Origin: Alphaproteobacteria bacterium
GTDB lineage: Bacteria > Pseudomonadota > Alphaproteobacteria > Rhodospirillales > Rhodospirillaceae
Direction of reading: 5' to 3'
Assembly: GCA_012103295.1 (NCBI GenBank)
Contig: WLXB01000023.1
Coordinates: forward strand, 1 to 34,099
DNA length: 34,099 nucleotides
In this document: positions 1 to 7,829 of the stretch, piece by piece
Numbering within the stretch: position 1 is the first letter of the stretch
Layout: each line of letters starts with the position of its first letter
Translations under genes and position numbers: made by a program
The notes under the pieces: generated by a model
What the model saw: the letters and a program-made list of their open reading frames with translations, nothing else
What the model was told of the DNA's origin: nothing
The model's database searches: none

Positions 1-4
1 ACAT

Positions 5-1453
5 TCAGCCGCGCCAGAAACGCGGAAGAACCAACACGAGCACGGTATAAAGCTCAAGTCGTCCCAATAGCATACCCAAAGATAACAGCCATTTCGCGGC
101 GTCTGGCAGTGTTGTGTACGTACCTGCCGGCCCAATCGTTTCTCCAAGTCCTGGACCGACATTTGAAACAGCACTGGCTGCGCCAGAAAAAGCTGTAATG
201 AAATCCAGCCCCAGCGCCGCCAGCGCAACGGCTAGCAAACAGACAGATAGGGCATACAGATAAAAGAACCCCATCACTGAACTGGCGACTGAATCGTCGA
301 TTGGTCTTTTGTTAAAATAGGGTGTGAAAACCCCATGGGGTTGGAGAAGTTGGCGAAGCTGCACGCGGGCAACTTCGAAAAGAACCTGGAATCTAAATAT
401 CTTGATTCCGCATGTAGTCGACCCCGCACAGCCACCAACGAACATCAGCATGAAGAGAATCACGACTATGAATCCACCCCATTGTCCGAAGTCGGTTGTC
501 GCGTACCCGGTTCCCGTTATGACTGAGACAGTGTTGAACGCCGCGAACCGCATCCCCGAAAGCGGCGCGTACGTATCCGTAAAGATGAGATAGGTGGCAA
601 CGATCCCTATAAAAACAATCACTACACCGATAAACCATTGTACCTGAGTATCGTGCCAAAGGGCGTCAGCGCGACCGCGCAAGACTTGGACGTAGAGTAA
701 AAATGGGATTCCACCAACGACCATGCCCACCGTTGCTATCGTGTCTATAGCGCCGCTATCAAAGTGGCCTATCGATGCGTCATGTGTGGAGTACCCGCCG
801 GTCGCAATCGTCGTCATAGCGTGGGTCACGGCATCAAGACCATTCATGCCAGCAAGCCAATACAAGACGGCCCATATGCCTGTGAGGCCGATGAATACCA
901 AAACCAGTGCCGCTGCCAATTGGGTGGCGCGAGGCAATACCTTTTCTTGTGCTTCGAAACCCTCAACCTTAAACATTTGCATGCCACCAACTTTAAGCAT
1001 TGGCAGGATTGTGAGTGCCATAATGATGATGCCAAGCCCACCTAGCCATTGAAGGATGCTGCGCCACAACAATAATCCGGGCGGCGCATTGTCGAGTCCG
1101 GTTATGACGGTCGCGCCCGTCGTGGTAATGCCCGACATCGCTTCGAAAAACGCGTCCGTAAACGAAAGGCGAAAATCAGATATCATGAATGGAACGGAAG
1201 CGAAGGCGGGCAGGACGATCCACGATAGAGTGGTGAGAAGGAAAGCCTGACGCAGAGTAAGTGTTACCTCGCCTGTGCGTGTGGTCATGACGGTTGCAGC
1301 GCCTACGAAAAGTGTAAACGCGGCGGAAACCGCGAAGGCCGCCCAATCCGGATTGCCATCAAAAAGATCGACGAAGGCGGGGATGCCCATACCGGCGGCA
1401 AGAATTATCAGCAGAAGTCCGAGGACAAGAAAGACGGGCCTGAAGTCGATCAT
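5..1453 (-). CDS. trkH: TrkH-family potassium uptake protein
   Basis: This is the membrane-embedded, ion-conducting subunit of a Trk/Ktr-type K+ uptake system, which normally works with a cytoplasmic NAD-binding partner such as TrkA; no partner gene is in the window. The 482-residue length fits TrkH. All four pore-loop half filters are visible: TTGAT at 111-115, ATGGY at 217-221, TGTGY at 313-317 and NVGPG at 431-435, spaced by hydrophobic helices as expected for the four M1-P-M2 repeats. The glycine-rich GGCAGSTTCG loop near 340-349 is typical of the family. The ATG gives a hydrophobic first helix at once (residues 6-25). It lies 150 bases downstream of folE; that gap contains a run of eight G (1585-1592) and no obvious terminator. 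The gene ends four bases inside the window and appears complete. Confidence 0.95.
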   Translation of the reverse strand: MIDFRPVFLVLGLLLIILAAGMGIPAFVDLFDGNPDWAAFAVSAAFTLFVGAATVMTTRTGEVTLTLRQAFLLTTLSWIVLPAFASVPFMISDFRLSFTDAFFEAMSGITTTGATVITGLDNAPPGLLLWRSILQWLGGLGIIIMALTILPMLKVGGMQMFKVEGFEAQEKVLPRATQLAAALVLVFIGLTGIWAVLYWLAGMNGLDAVTHAMTTIATGGYSTHDASIGHFDSGAIDTIATVGMVVGGIPFLLYVQVLRGRADALWHDTQVQWFIGVVIVFIGIVATYLIFTDTYAPLSGMRFAAFNTVSVITGTGYATTDFGQWGGFIVVILFMLMFVGGCAGSTTCGIKIFRFQVLFEVARVQLRQLLQPHGVFTPYFNKRPIDDSVASSVMGFFYLYALSVCLLAVALAALGLDFITAFSGAASAVSNVGPGLGETIGPAGTYTTLPDAAKWLLSLGMLLGRLELYTVLVLVLPRFWRG

Positions 1454-1602
1454 GATAGCTGCCTTGGCCTAGAATCCGTTCATCCGCGTGCCGGCTGGCG
1501 ACGCGCTGACGTCTATCGATGAACGGCCAGTCTGGAGACAGCATAAACGACTAAAGGGCCGCTCCAAAGGAGTACGGTATAACCGGGGGGGGAGGCTAAG
1601 GT

Positions 1603-2241
1603 CTACGCCTTGCCAATAAAGGCTAGAAATTCTCGGCGCGTGGAGGGATCGTCTCGGAATGCTCCAAGCATTGTGCTGGTTACCATTGTTACGTCGGGTT
1701 TGTGTACACCGCGCGTGCTCATACATTCGTGGTTGCCTTCAATCACGACCGCAACACCCTTAGGCGCTAGAACATCATTTATGGTCTTCGCGATCTGAGC
1801 CGTCATCTTCTCTTGAATCTGCAGACGTTTCGCGTAGGCCTCAACGACACGTGCCAACTTGGAAATACCTACTACTCGATTCTCTGGAAGATATGCGACG
1901 TGAGCCTTCCCAATTATGGGCACCATATGGTGTTCGCAATGGGACTCGTAGTCGATGTCTCGCAATACCACCATTTCGTCGTACCCTTCGGTTTCTTCAA
2001 AGGTCGTGCGAAGAATGGATTCAGGGTCTTGCCAGTAACCGGCAAAGAATTCTCCATAGGACCTCGCAACTCGATCAGGTGTTCCTAGGAGGCCTTCACG
2101 GTTCGGGTCGTCACCGGCCCACCTAATGAGCGTGCGAACAGCTTCCTCGGCCTCGCCTCTGGTCGGTCGATCTGTGGTGCCCTTACGTTCCCCGTGATCG
2201 CGGGTCGCCTTCTCCAACGATCCTGGTCGGAATTGGGTCAT
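1603..2241 (-). CDS. folE: GTP cyclohydrolase I
   Basis: FolE converts GTP to 7,8-dihydroneopterin triphosphate, the first step of tetrahydrofolate synthesis (shared with queuosine synthesis), as a cytoplasmic zinc-dependent homodecamer. The 212-residue length is normal. The zinc site is intact: C102 and H105 in the SHCEHH segment and C173 in HECMSTRG, the family signatures. The N-terminal 25 residues are polar and variable, as usual. The ATG is preceded by a good ribosome site, GAAGGGA, about six bases upstream. Neighbours are apaG upstream (100-base gap) and trkH downstream (150-base gap), all on the same strand, so co-transcription is possible but not shown. Nothing is unusual in this gene. 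Confidence 0.97.
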   Translation of the reverse strand: MTQFRPGSLEKATRDHGERKGTTDRPTRGEAEEAVRTLIRWAGDDPNREGLLGTPDRVARSYGEFFAGYWQDPESILRTTFEETEGYDEMVVLRDIDYESHCEHHMVPIIGKAHVAYLPENRVVGISKLARVVEAYAKRLQIQEKMTAQIAKTINDVLAPKGVAVVIEGNHECMSTRGVHKPDVTMVTSTMLGAFRDDPSTRREFLAFIGKA

Positions 2242-2341
2242 GTCTGGTCCCTTCGAATCAGCGCTTTCTACGATGCGCTTTCAAGTGGCTCTTAAGTTTA
2301 CGTACTTGCTACGAAACTGCCAGTCTTCCGGATCAATTGCC

Positions 2342-2734
2342 CTAATTGACGGCGGCTGAATCGTAGGGGCTGTCTAAGGAAAACGCCGGAATTTCAACGT
2401 CGAATCGCTCTCCCTCAGAGCTCTCCATTTCGTACGATCCAACCATAATTCCCGATGGTGTCGGCAGTGGTGTGCCACTTGTGTACTCAAAGGAGTCGCC
2501 CGGGTTGAGCACCGGTTGCTCTCCCACCACACCGGAACCTTTAACTTCCTGCAACCTGCCGAGTTTGTCCGTAATGCGCCAGTGCCGGTTGAGAAGTTGA
2601 ACTGTTTCGGTCCCAGAGTTCTCAATATTGACCTTGTAAGCCCATACATATTGCTCTTCGTCGGGTTCCGATTGCTCGTCCAAATAGAAAGGTTGGACGG
2701 TTATAGTTATCGAGCGAGTCGTTTTCTCGTACAT
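2342..2734 (-). CDS. apaG: ApaG-domain protein
   Basis: ApaG is a small single-domain beta-sandwich (fibronectin type III-like) protein, associated with Co2+/Mg2+ tolerance and dinucleoside polyphosphate metabolism in enterobacteria; its molecular activity is not settled. At 130 residues the length is typical. The diagnostic core is present at about residues 60-105: GSGVVGEQPVLNPGDSFEY followed by TSGTPLPTPSGIM and GSYEM. The N-terminal strand pattern and the RHWRITD segment also match. The ribosome site is weak (CGGA about seven bases before the ATG). It sits 100 bases downstream of metZ; apaG next to metZ is, from general knowledge, a recurring alphaproteobacterial arrangement. Confidence 0.95.
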   Translation of the reverse strand: MYEKTTRSITITVQPFYLDEQSEPDEEQYVWAYKVNIENSGTETVQLLNRHWRITDKLGRLQEVKGSGVVGEQPVLNPGDSFEYTSGTPLPTPSGIMVGSYEMESSEGERFDVEIPAFSLDSPYDSAAVN

Positions 2735-2834
2735 ATTACATCCGGTCGCTGATCAAGAATAACGCGTGGGTATATCGGTTTACGATGTGCCGTGCATTAC
2801 CTTAGTGGCCATAGCCGCTTTCTCAATCCATTTC

Positions 2835-4028
2835 TTACTGAGCAAGAGCTTGATCTAGATCGCGAATGAGGTCATCGACCGATTCTAATCCGACGGAAAG
2901 GCGTACAAAGCCAGGTGTGAGGCCGACTCGTGCCTTATCCTCATCGGACAACCGCTGATGAGTCGTTGTGGCAGGGTGGCAAATCAGGCTTTTTGCATCA
3001 CCAAGGTTGTTGGAAATATCGATGATCTTGAGTCTATTTAGAAAATCGAACGTGCGATTCTTGCCACCTTCTAATTCGAACGCGACAACGGTTCCTCCGC
3101 GCTTCATCTGCTGCATGGCCAATTCATGTTGGGGATGAGAGTCCAATTCAGGATAAAGCAAACGCGTTATCCCAGGTTTGGTGGAGAGGTGCGTTGCGAT
3201 GGACTTGGCAGAATCACAATGCCTGTCGACCCTCAGAGCGAGTGTCTCAAGGCCTTTGAGTAAAACCCATGCATTAAAAGGACTCAAAGCTGGGCCGGTG
3301 TGTCGAATAAAAGGTGTAACGGTGTCTTCAATAAAGGATTTGGTGCCAAGCACGGCCCCCCCTAAGCACCGTCCTTGACCATCGATATGCTTGGTTGCTG
3401 AATAGATTATGACATCAGCGCCAAATTCCAGAGGCTTTTGTAGTTCGGGCGTTGCAAAAACGTTATCAACAAAAACTGTTGCGCCGGCGCTATGGGCTAA
3501 TCCACATACGGCGGCGACATCGATGATTTCTAATCCCGGGTTGGAGGGGGACTCTAGAAATACAGCATTTGCAGGTTTTGAAAGCGCTGTTTCCCACTCT
3601 TCGATATTCCTGCCGTCGACGAGTTCCGTTGTGACACCGAAACGCGGTAAGAGTTCTTCGCATATGTACTGGCAAGAGCCGAATAGCGCACGGGATGCGA
3701 CAAGTCGATCGCCCGCGCTGAGGTGACTTGCCAGCGCGGCAAACACTGCGGCCATGCCGCTCCCCATCGCTTTGCACTCTTCAGCCCCTTCGAGTAGGGC
3801 GAGGCGTTGCTCGAACATCGTGACTGTGGGATTGCCGAAACGTGAATAGACAAAGCGGTCAATATCCTGATTGAACGCCGCCTCTGCTTCTTCTGCTGAC
3901 TTGTAGACGTAGCCAGAGTTGAGAAACAATGCTTCGCTTGTTTCGTCGAACTGACTTCGCACTGTGGCGCCGCGTACGGCTTGAGTTTGCGGCTCCCAAT
4001 TCCGTTGGCTCTCGTAATCGATGGTCAT
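2835..4028 (-). CDS. metZ: O-succinylhomoserine sulfhydrylase
   Basis: MetZ makes homocysteine from O-succinylhomoserine (or O-acetylhomoserine) and sulfide, the direct sulfhydrylation route to methionine. It is a PLP enzyme of the Cys/Met metabolism fold. In 397 residues the family landmarks are intact: YSRFGNPT at 61-68, the GSGMAA phosphate-binding turn at 89-94, ESPSNP at 159-164, the cofactor aspartate in VDNVFATP (D188), and the Schiff-base lysine K213 in YSATKHIDGQGR. The related cystathionine gamma-synthase and methionine gamma-lyase cannot be fully excluded by motif alone, but the SATKHIDGQGR form and the SAM-II control element favour MetZ. The ATG has a strong ribosome site (AAAAGGA, seven bases upstream). 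Transcription is probably controlled by the riboswitch and terminator just upstream. Confidence 0.93.
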   Translation of the reverse strand: MTIDYESQRNWEPQTQAVRGATVRSQFDETSEALFLNSGYVYKSAEEAEAAFNQDIDRFVYSRFGNPTVTMFEQRLALLEGAEECKAMGSGMAAVFAALASHLSAGDRLVASRALFGSCQYICEELLPRFGVTTELVDGRNIEEWETALSKPANAVFLESPSNPGLEIIDVAAVCGLAHSAGATVFVDNVFATPELQKPLEFGADVIIYSATKHIDGQGRCLGGAVLGTKSFIEDTVTPFIRHTGPALSPFNAWVLLKGLETLALRVDRHCDSAKSIATHLSTKPGITRLLYPELDSHPQHELAMQQMKRGGTVVAFELEGGKNRTFDFLNRLKIIDISNNLGDAKSLICHPATTTHQRLSDEDKARVGLTPGFVRLSVGLESVDDLIRDLDQALAQ

Positions 4029-4045
4029 TGCTCGTCCTTTTCGGC

Positions 4046-4076
4046 AATAAAAAACCCCCGACCGGTGAGGCGGGGG
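4046..4076 (-). terminator. Intrinsic terminator between SAM-II aptamer and metZ
   Basis: On the minus strand CCCCCG (4076-4071), a ten-base loop and CGGGGG (4060-4055) form a GC-only stem, followed at once by TTTTTTATT (4054-4046). It sits 12 bases after the aptamer and about 18 bases before the metZ ATG, so it can only act on metZ itself. The loop plus the first base of the 3' arm contain CCGGTC (4065-4060), the exact complement of GACCGG (4126-4121) in the aptamer. This suggests a mutually exclusive antiterminator pairing. The hairpin is seen directly; the switching is inferred. Confidence 0.85.
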
Positions 4077-4088
4077 CAGAGCCCTCGA

Positions 4089-4140
4089 CCTTTTAGCGAT
4101 TTATTTAACGTGGCCGCAATCCGGTCTTCAAATCACCACG
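4089..4140 (-). promoter_or_regulatory. SAM-II riboswitch (metA-type) controlling metZ
   Basis: Read on the minus strand, the leader contains all conserved SAM-II blocks in order: CGTGGTGATTTG (4140-4129), ATTGCGGCCACG (about 4120-4109), TTAAA (4108-4104) and GCTAAAAGG (4097-4089). P1 pairs CGTGG (4140-4136) with CCACG (4113-4109), and the GCTAAA segment supplies the pseudoknot strand. SAM-II binds S-adenosylmethionine and shuts off methionine genes when SAM is plentiful; in alphaproteobacteria it commonly precedes metA, metX or metZ. The aptamer starts only 12 bases after the end of the upstream gene. A terminator lies between aptamer and start codon, so control here is probably transcriptional. 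Confidence 0.93.
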
Positions 4141-4148
4141 ATGACTAT

Positions 4149-4177
4149 TTGTTAAACCGATTTTTCTGGGCGGTCAA
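4149..4177 (-). promoter_or_regulatory. Candidate sigma-70 promoter for metZ riboswitch transcript
   Basis: On the minus strand TTGACC (4177-4172), 17 bases, then TAACAA (4154-4149). The -35 box matches five of six consensus bases; the -10 box is weak (three of six). The predicted start, about 4142, is two or three bases before the first paired base of the SAM-II aptamer, which is where such a transcript should begin. The promoter lies inside the last codons of the upstream glycosyltransferase gene. Motif reading only. Confidence 0.45.
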
Positions 4178-5255
4178 GACCGTCCTGAAGGTTCACATAT
4201 CGAGTGAAGGCCAGGTCATAGGGGGTTGCATTGGGGTCGTCTTCTACGCTTTTCCCGCTCGGAGAGGTCAGTTTTCCTACTCCAGAGCTGCACCACAGAA
4301 CGCTATCGTCACGATATTCGTAGTCCAAGATTCTGTCATCTAAAAATCCTATCCCGGGGGCGGTACCCCGCCGTTGTAGATCGACGAAAGAGGCGTACAT
4401 GGCCAGCTGATCAATACCCCACGGGAGTTGTTTGTCTTGGTAAAAATGGGCGATGTAGGCGGCCACATGGTGCAAGTATTTGGTCGCAGTACCGGTGGGG
4501 CGAGTGCCAACAAGGCAGGCATTAAATTGATTCCATGGTTCTAGTCGTCCTGGTCTGGCGCGGAGGCAAATGTCAGACCCACGAGATTCTGAAAAAAATG
4601 TTTCTGGTGATTTGTTAAATAGACCGTCTACGTCCATGAGCCAGAGACATCTCTGGTACTGTTTGAAGTGATGGTAATAGCGGATGAACCGAATAGCGTG
4701 GAAATACGCTCGCCTTGATACGAGGCTGTCGTCCGAGAACTCTGGTCGTTCGATGCTGAGCGCCGTGCGAACATTTTTTAAGTCAGAGCAAAACCTATCA
4801 GCTTGTTCTGTATGACTTTGAGGCGAGTCCATGAGATGTATGTGCACTTCGTTTCCGGGCCCTTGGTCCGCTAAAGAAAGAAGCAATGGCTTCGCAAACA
4901 TATCGAAGTATGTTGAGTTGCAAGCCATGTAAAGCACATCGTCTTTTTTGAAGACGCCTTCCCTTATGGTTTCTACGATGGGTAAGCCCGATAAAAGATC
5001 TTCATCGGTCGTCTTCTTCAATTTATCAAAGAATGGTGTGTCGAAGCGAATGGCCTGTGCCATTGGTCTAAGCGAAGGGGCTGTAACCTCAGCAAATTTT
5101 AATTGAGAATTATCGGTATCCCCGGACGAGAAAGTCGCGAGACCCGCTGTCATTAGTGCCCACGAGTCTGTTTGGCTTTGGTCGTTGAGTGTGGTCGCAG
5201 CGGTGGTGAACGCTTTGAGCGTGTCAGTCGCATGGTGGAAAAACAAATCATTCAA
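4152..5255 (-). CDS. Putative GT-A-fold glycosyltransferase with DxD motif
   Basis: A 367-residue protein with no signal peptide or membrane helix. The first 100 residues are unassigned. From about 105 it resembles a nucleotide-sugar-dependent GT-A transferase: a strand with DVLYMACN, then the metal-binding DxD as LMDVDGLF (D208 and D210), a QFNACLVG acceptor-side strand near 243-250, and WGIDQLAMY (279-287), the usual late motif of such enzymes. Donor and acceptor are unknown. It starts 12 bases after a small TPR gene, and the two are probably co-translated. No in-frame ATG exists near the start; TTG at 5255 is the only near-upstream candidate and has no Shine-Dalgarno, so the N-terminus is uncertain. 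Its 3' end carries the candidate metZ promoter. Assignment to an exact GT family needs a profile search. Confidence 0.7.
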   Translation of the reverse strand: MNDLFFHHATDTLKAFTTAATTLNDQSQTDSWALMTAGLATFSSGDTDNSQLKFAEVTAPSLRPMAQAIRFDTPFFDKLKKTTDEDLLSGLPIVETIREGVFKKDDVLYMACNSTYFDMFAKPLLLSLADQGPGNEVHIHLMDSPQSHTEQADRFCSDLKNVRTALSIERPEFSDDSLVSRRAYFHAIRFIRYYHHFKQYQRCLWLMDVDGLFNKSPETFFSESRGSDICLRARPGRLEPWNQFNACLVGTRPTGTATKYLHHVAAYIAHFYQDKQLPWGIDQLAMYASFVDLQRRGTAPGIGFLDDRILDYEYRDDSVLWCSSGVGKLTSPSGKSVEDDPNATPYDLAFTRYVNLQDGLDRPEKSV

Positions 5256-5267
5256 GGAGGCTGCATG

Positions 5268-5879
5268 TTACGGGGGCAACCCTTTATTTATTCGTGCAAT
5301 CCACTCTTCAAAGAGAACCATCACACTTAGAAGCTTGATACGATCCGATAGATTTTCTCCGACAGCATTGACTGCAGCCCTGAGCGTGTTGATGGCCTTT
5401 GCGGGGGAATCTCGCCAAAGTATCCAACCCAGTTTGATGGCAGCTTGGGTGTGCCGAGGATTGTATTGCAACGCGTTTTCGTACGCTTCTCTAGCGTCTG
5501 CTTTTTCCCCTAAGGTCTCTTTCAGGCTCGCATACCTTGCCCATAAATCAGAATTCTGTGGTGTCTTCGCGAGCACCGGTCGATAGCAGCGCGTGGCTTG
5601 TTCAGCATTGCCCAGGGTCTCGAAACATTTTCCGAGGCTGGTCAGGGTGTCTAGGGTTGGTTGGGCTTTCGCCGCTCTTTGCAGGTGAGGCAGGCCCTCG
5701 GCAGCGCGTCCTCGCTCAAGTTGCATTAATCCCAGATTGTAGTTTGCGGGAACGAAATCGGGAGACACATCTAAGGCGGCGCGGAACGACGCCTCAGCGT
5801 CTTTATCTCTGCCCTCTCTAAGTGCGATTCCAGCTTCGGCTACAAGAGTGTTTGCCGCGGAATCAGTTTCTGCCGTCAT
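5268..5879 (-). CDS. Small TPR protein
   Basis: A 203-residue cytoplasmic protein built almost wholly of tetratricopeptide repeats, roughly five, from residue 10 to 170. Diagnostic spacing is visible in segments such as AEASFRAALDVSPDF, ADAREAYENALQYNPRH and the intervening NLGLMQLERGRAAEG. TPR arrays are protein-docking scaffolds, so a partner is expected. The glycosyltransferase gene follows after 12 bases, which suggests it is a separate docking subunit for that enzyme, in contrast to the fused TPR-transferase proteins elsewhere in the window. The ATG has GAGGTGA just upstream (close spacing). It is divergent from the plus-strand TPR gene across a 201-base gap. Family call is secure; function is not. 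Confidence 0.8.
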   Translation of the reverse strand: MTAETDSAANTLVAEAGIALREGRDKDAEASFRAALDVSPDFVPANYNLGLMQLERGRAAEGLPHLQRAAKAQPTLDTLTSLGKCFETLGNAEQATRCYRPVLAKTPQNSDLWARYASLKETLGEKADAREAYENALQYNPRHTQAAIKLGWILWRDSPAKAINTLRAAVNAVGENLSDRIKLLSVMVLFEEWIARINKGLPP

Positions 5880-5976
5880 TCACCTCAAGCCCCGAATTGG
5901 TTCATATCGTGTTTTTAGGGTTAGTTGCTGGAGCCAGTTTAGCTGGCTATAGGGCCCCCAAAAAGCCGTTTTCTGT

Positions 5977-6005
5977 TTGAACTGTAGGCTCCCGTTGGCT
6001 AGAAC
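5977..6005 (+). promoter_or_regulatory. Weak candidate promoter for plus-strand TPR gene
   Basis: TTGAAC (5977-5982), 17 bases, TAGAAC (6000-6005), each matching four of six consensus bases, in the divergent gap 5880-6080. The same gap carries a 6-bp inverted repeat AGCCAG/CTGGCT (5932-5948), which could be an operator or chance. Low-confidence motif reading. Confidence 0.25.
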
Positions 6006-6080
6006 ACACCTTTCATCAATCCGCTGCCGTATCTGTGAGCACAGGGTGTAGGCTGGCGGGCAACTTACCAGAGTGAGCCC

Positions 6081-6737
6081 ATGGCAGAATCCCCGATAGA
6101 ACAGGCATTAAGTATCCATCAGTCCGGTGACCTGGACGCGGCTGAGCAGGCTTATCTAGACATATTGATGGATGACTCTCGAAACGCCGAGGCATTAAAG
6201 CTCATAGGATTGCTGGCCTGCCAGCGCGGTAAACTCGAAGATGGGTTGAATTATCTAGAGGCGGCCATCGAGGTGGACGACAGCGTAGCCGAGTATCATT
6301 TTGCGCTGGCTCACGGCTACTTAGCGTCAGGTAAAATTGACGAAGGGATCGCATCTCTAGCGAGGGCTGGTGAAATTGATCCTAGCAGGGCGGATGTTTA
6401 CGGCACGCTCGGCGATACGTATCAGAAGGTCCTTAATTTTCCTGAGGCGCTCCGTATGTATCAACATGCTATGACGGTGGACGCCGCCAACATAAACTAC
6501 AGAATAGGTGCGGGGTTAAGCGCCATATTTTCCGGGCAGCACGACATTGCAGCGGAGTATCTGGAGCAGGCAGCAGTTGAACGAGACGATGTGCCTCAAG
6601 TTTACTATGGACTCGCTTTGATAAAAGCTGAGGCGGGGGACAACAAGTCAGCCCACGATCTGATGTCTAAAGCTGTTGCTTTGGATGCGGCCAATCCAGA
6701 ATATTTACGGTTGCTGTCGGAATATGCCTCCGCCTAG
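6081..6737 (+). CDS. TPR protein, divergently transcribed
   Basis: A 218-residue protein with about six consecutive tetratricopeptide repeats from residue 3 to the end, no signal peptide and no other domain. The opening repeat (IEQALSIHQSGDLDAAEQAYLDIL) closely resembles the opening TPRs of the large transferase proteins in this window, such as HQAGNLAEAEQLYHQAL in the protein at 20414-22126, so it may descend from the same N-terminal module without the transferase. It is the only convincing plus-strand gene here. Its stop lies four bases from the stop of the convergent small membrane protein gene, with no recognisable terminator between. The ATG has only a weak ribosome site (GAGTGAG). A role as docking factor for the glycosylation or secretion genes is inferred from position only. 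Confidence 0.8.
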   Translation: MAESPIEQALSIHQSGDLDAAEQAYLDILMDDSRNAEALKLIGLLACQRGKLEDGLNYLEAAIEVDDSVAEYHFALAHGYLASGKIDEGIASLARAGEIDPSRADVYGTLGDTYQKVLNFPEALRMYQHAMTVDAANINYRIGAGLSAIFSGQHDIAAEYLEQAAVERDDVPQVYYGLALIKAEAGDNKSAHDLMSKAVALDAANPEYLRLLSEYASA

Positions 6738-6741
6738 TAGA

Positions 6742-6975
6742 CTAAAGTCCACGCCTGCGACGCGGTTTAACCTGTGTCCCAGTTATTAAGCTGACTGCGT
6801 GTGCGAGCGTGGCTAAGAAAATGAGCGTCATCAATACCATGATCAAGCCATAGTTAATAATGCGTGGCTTTAGAGGATCTGCTGGTTGTTTCGCTCTATA
6901 ATAACATAGAGCAATCAAGCCAGCCTCGGCGACCATAATAGCGATCGTGATAATAAGTTCTATTTCATTGGTCAT
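6742..6975 (-). CDS. Small two-helix membrane protein, unknown function
   Basis: A 77-residue protein with two hydrophobic segments, about residues 5-22 (LIITIAIMVAEAGLIALCYY) and 36-56 (NYGLIMVLMTLIFLATLAH), and a strongly basic C-terminus (PRRRRG). The open frame extends upstream to 7065, but that would overlap the preceding lipoprotein gene by 37 bases and add a polar, unlikely N-terminus, so the ATG at 6975 is preferred. The ribosome site is poor. It is the last gene of the minus-strand run that includes gspD, 53 bases after the Sel1 lipoprotein gene. I do not recognise a family. The basic tail suggests a cytoplasmic C-terminus by the positive-inside rule. Confidence 0.6.
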   Translation of the reverse strand: MTNEIELIITIAIMVAEAGLIALCYYRAKQPADPLKPRIINYGLIMVLMTLIFLATLAHAVSLITGTQVKPRRRRGL

Positions 6976-7028
6976 GAGGAATCGCGGTGATGTCGTATAC
7001 GTGTTTCTACAGGTTGCATGTGATCCAG

Positions 7029-7808
7029 CTATTCTAAGAGTGGATCCTTGGCGCCCGGCGCGCAAGGGGGAAAAGATGCGTCATCCATACTAACTAAGGT
7101 TTGGGGCGCAACTCCAGGATCACCGTCTTTCCATTCTACCAGTCCGAGGTCGATGAGACGCCTTAAGTTGTATTGTGATGGCAAATCTTTCTGCGGCCCG
7201 TTGGCTCTCCGATACCAGTACGCTGCTTTTTCGAAATCCCGACGAAGGCCCGCCCTGCAAGATTCATGCATTTCACCTAAGGTAAACTGGGCGGTGGGGT
7301 GACCTTGATCTGCGGCTTTGCGGTACCACGGAAGAGCAGAAATCCAATCGGTATCTGGAACACCGCGCCCACGAGACAGCATAAATGCGTACCAGTATTG
7401 CCCAATATCGTATCCACCTTTGGCCGATTTTTCGTACCACTCAATGCCCGTAGAGGGTGAGAGCTCGACACCAGCGCCCTGGTAGTATGCTGTGCCTAGA
7501 AAAAATTGAGCCCTAGGGTCACCCTCTTCCGATAAACCCCTAAAAATTTCTAGGCCGCGGTCATGATCAAGTTCCACCCTATCTCCGTTGACGAGTCGAA
7601 TCGCCAAATTCAATTTGGCTTCTGCCGAACTTCCTTGCGCCTCTGTTTCAAGAGTCTCAGTGTCTAACGCTTGGAAATAATCCTCGTTTGGATACCAGTG
7701 CCTCAATGCATCTTCGGCAGATTGAGGGGAAGCGCAAGCGCTTAGAGTTAACGTGCCTAGCAAGATTAATACTAAATTCTTGAACGTCATATCGATCATC
7801 GATTCCAT
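7029..7808 (-). CDS. Sel1-repeat lipoprotein
   Basis: A 259-residue exported protein. Residues 8-25 form a lipoprotein signal ending in the lipobox LSAC (C25), which predicts anchoring to a membrane by its N-terminal lipid. From about 60 to 205 there are Sel1-like repeats, for example GDPRAQFFLGTAYYQGAGV, GYDIGQYWYAFMLSRGRGV and GHPTAQFTLGEMHES, each followed by W-Y-[RE]-[KR]-[SA]. Sel1 repeats are alpha/alpha docking solenoids related to TPRs. Three starts are possible (7808, 7799, 7790); the signal peptide works with any of them. It lies 21 bases downstream of gspD in the same operon, so a periplasmic role with the secretin, perhaps as a pilotin or stabilising factor, is plausible but unproven. 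Confidence 0.82.
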   Translation of the reverse strand: MESMIDMTFKNLVLILLGTLTLSACASPQSAEDALRHWYPNEDYFQALDTETLETEAQGSSAEAKLNLAIRLVNGDRVELDHDRGLEIFRGLSEEGDPRAQFFLGTAYYQGAGVELSPSTGIEWYEKSAKGGYDIGQYWYAFMLSRGRGVPDTDWISALPWYRKAADQGHPTAQFTLGEMHESCRAGLRRDFEKAAYWYRRANGPQKDLPSQYNLRRLIDLGLVEWKDGDPGVAPQTLVSMDDASFPPCAPGAKDPLLE

Positions 7809-7829
7809 TGTAGTTCTTAGTTAGAAAAG

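Noticed and set aside
5254-5330. A textbook ribosome site (AAGGAGG) and ATG on the plus strand, followed by a 21-codon open frame.
   Set aside because: It lies antisense across the end of the small TPR gene and the start of the DxD transferase gene, is very short and has no recognisable product; chance complement of coding sequence is the simplest explanation.
5932-5948. AGCCAG/CTGGCT inverted repeat in the divergent TPR gap, as an operator.
   Set aside because: Short and single, with no recognisable regulator family or second copy; likely chance.
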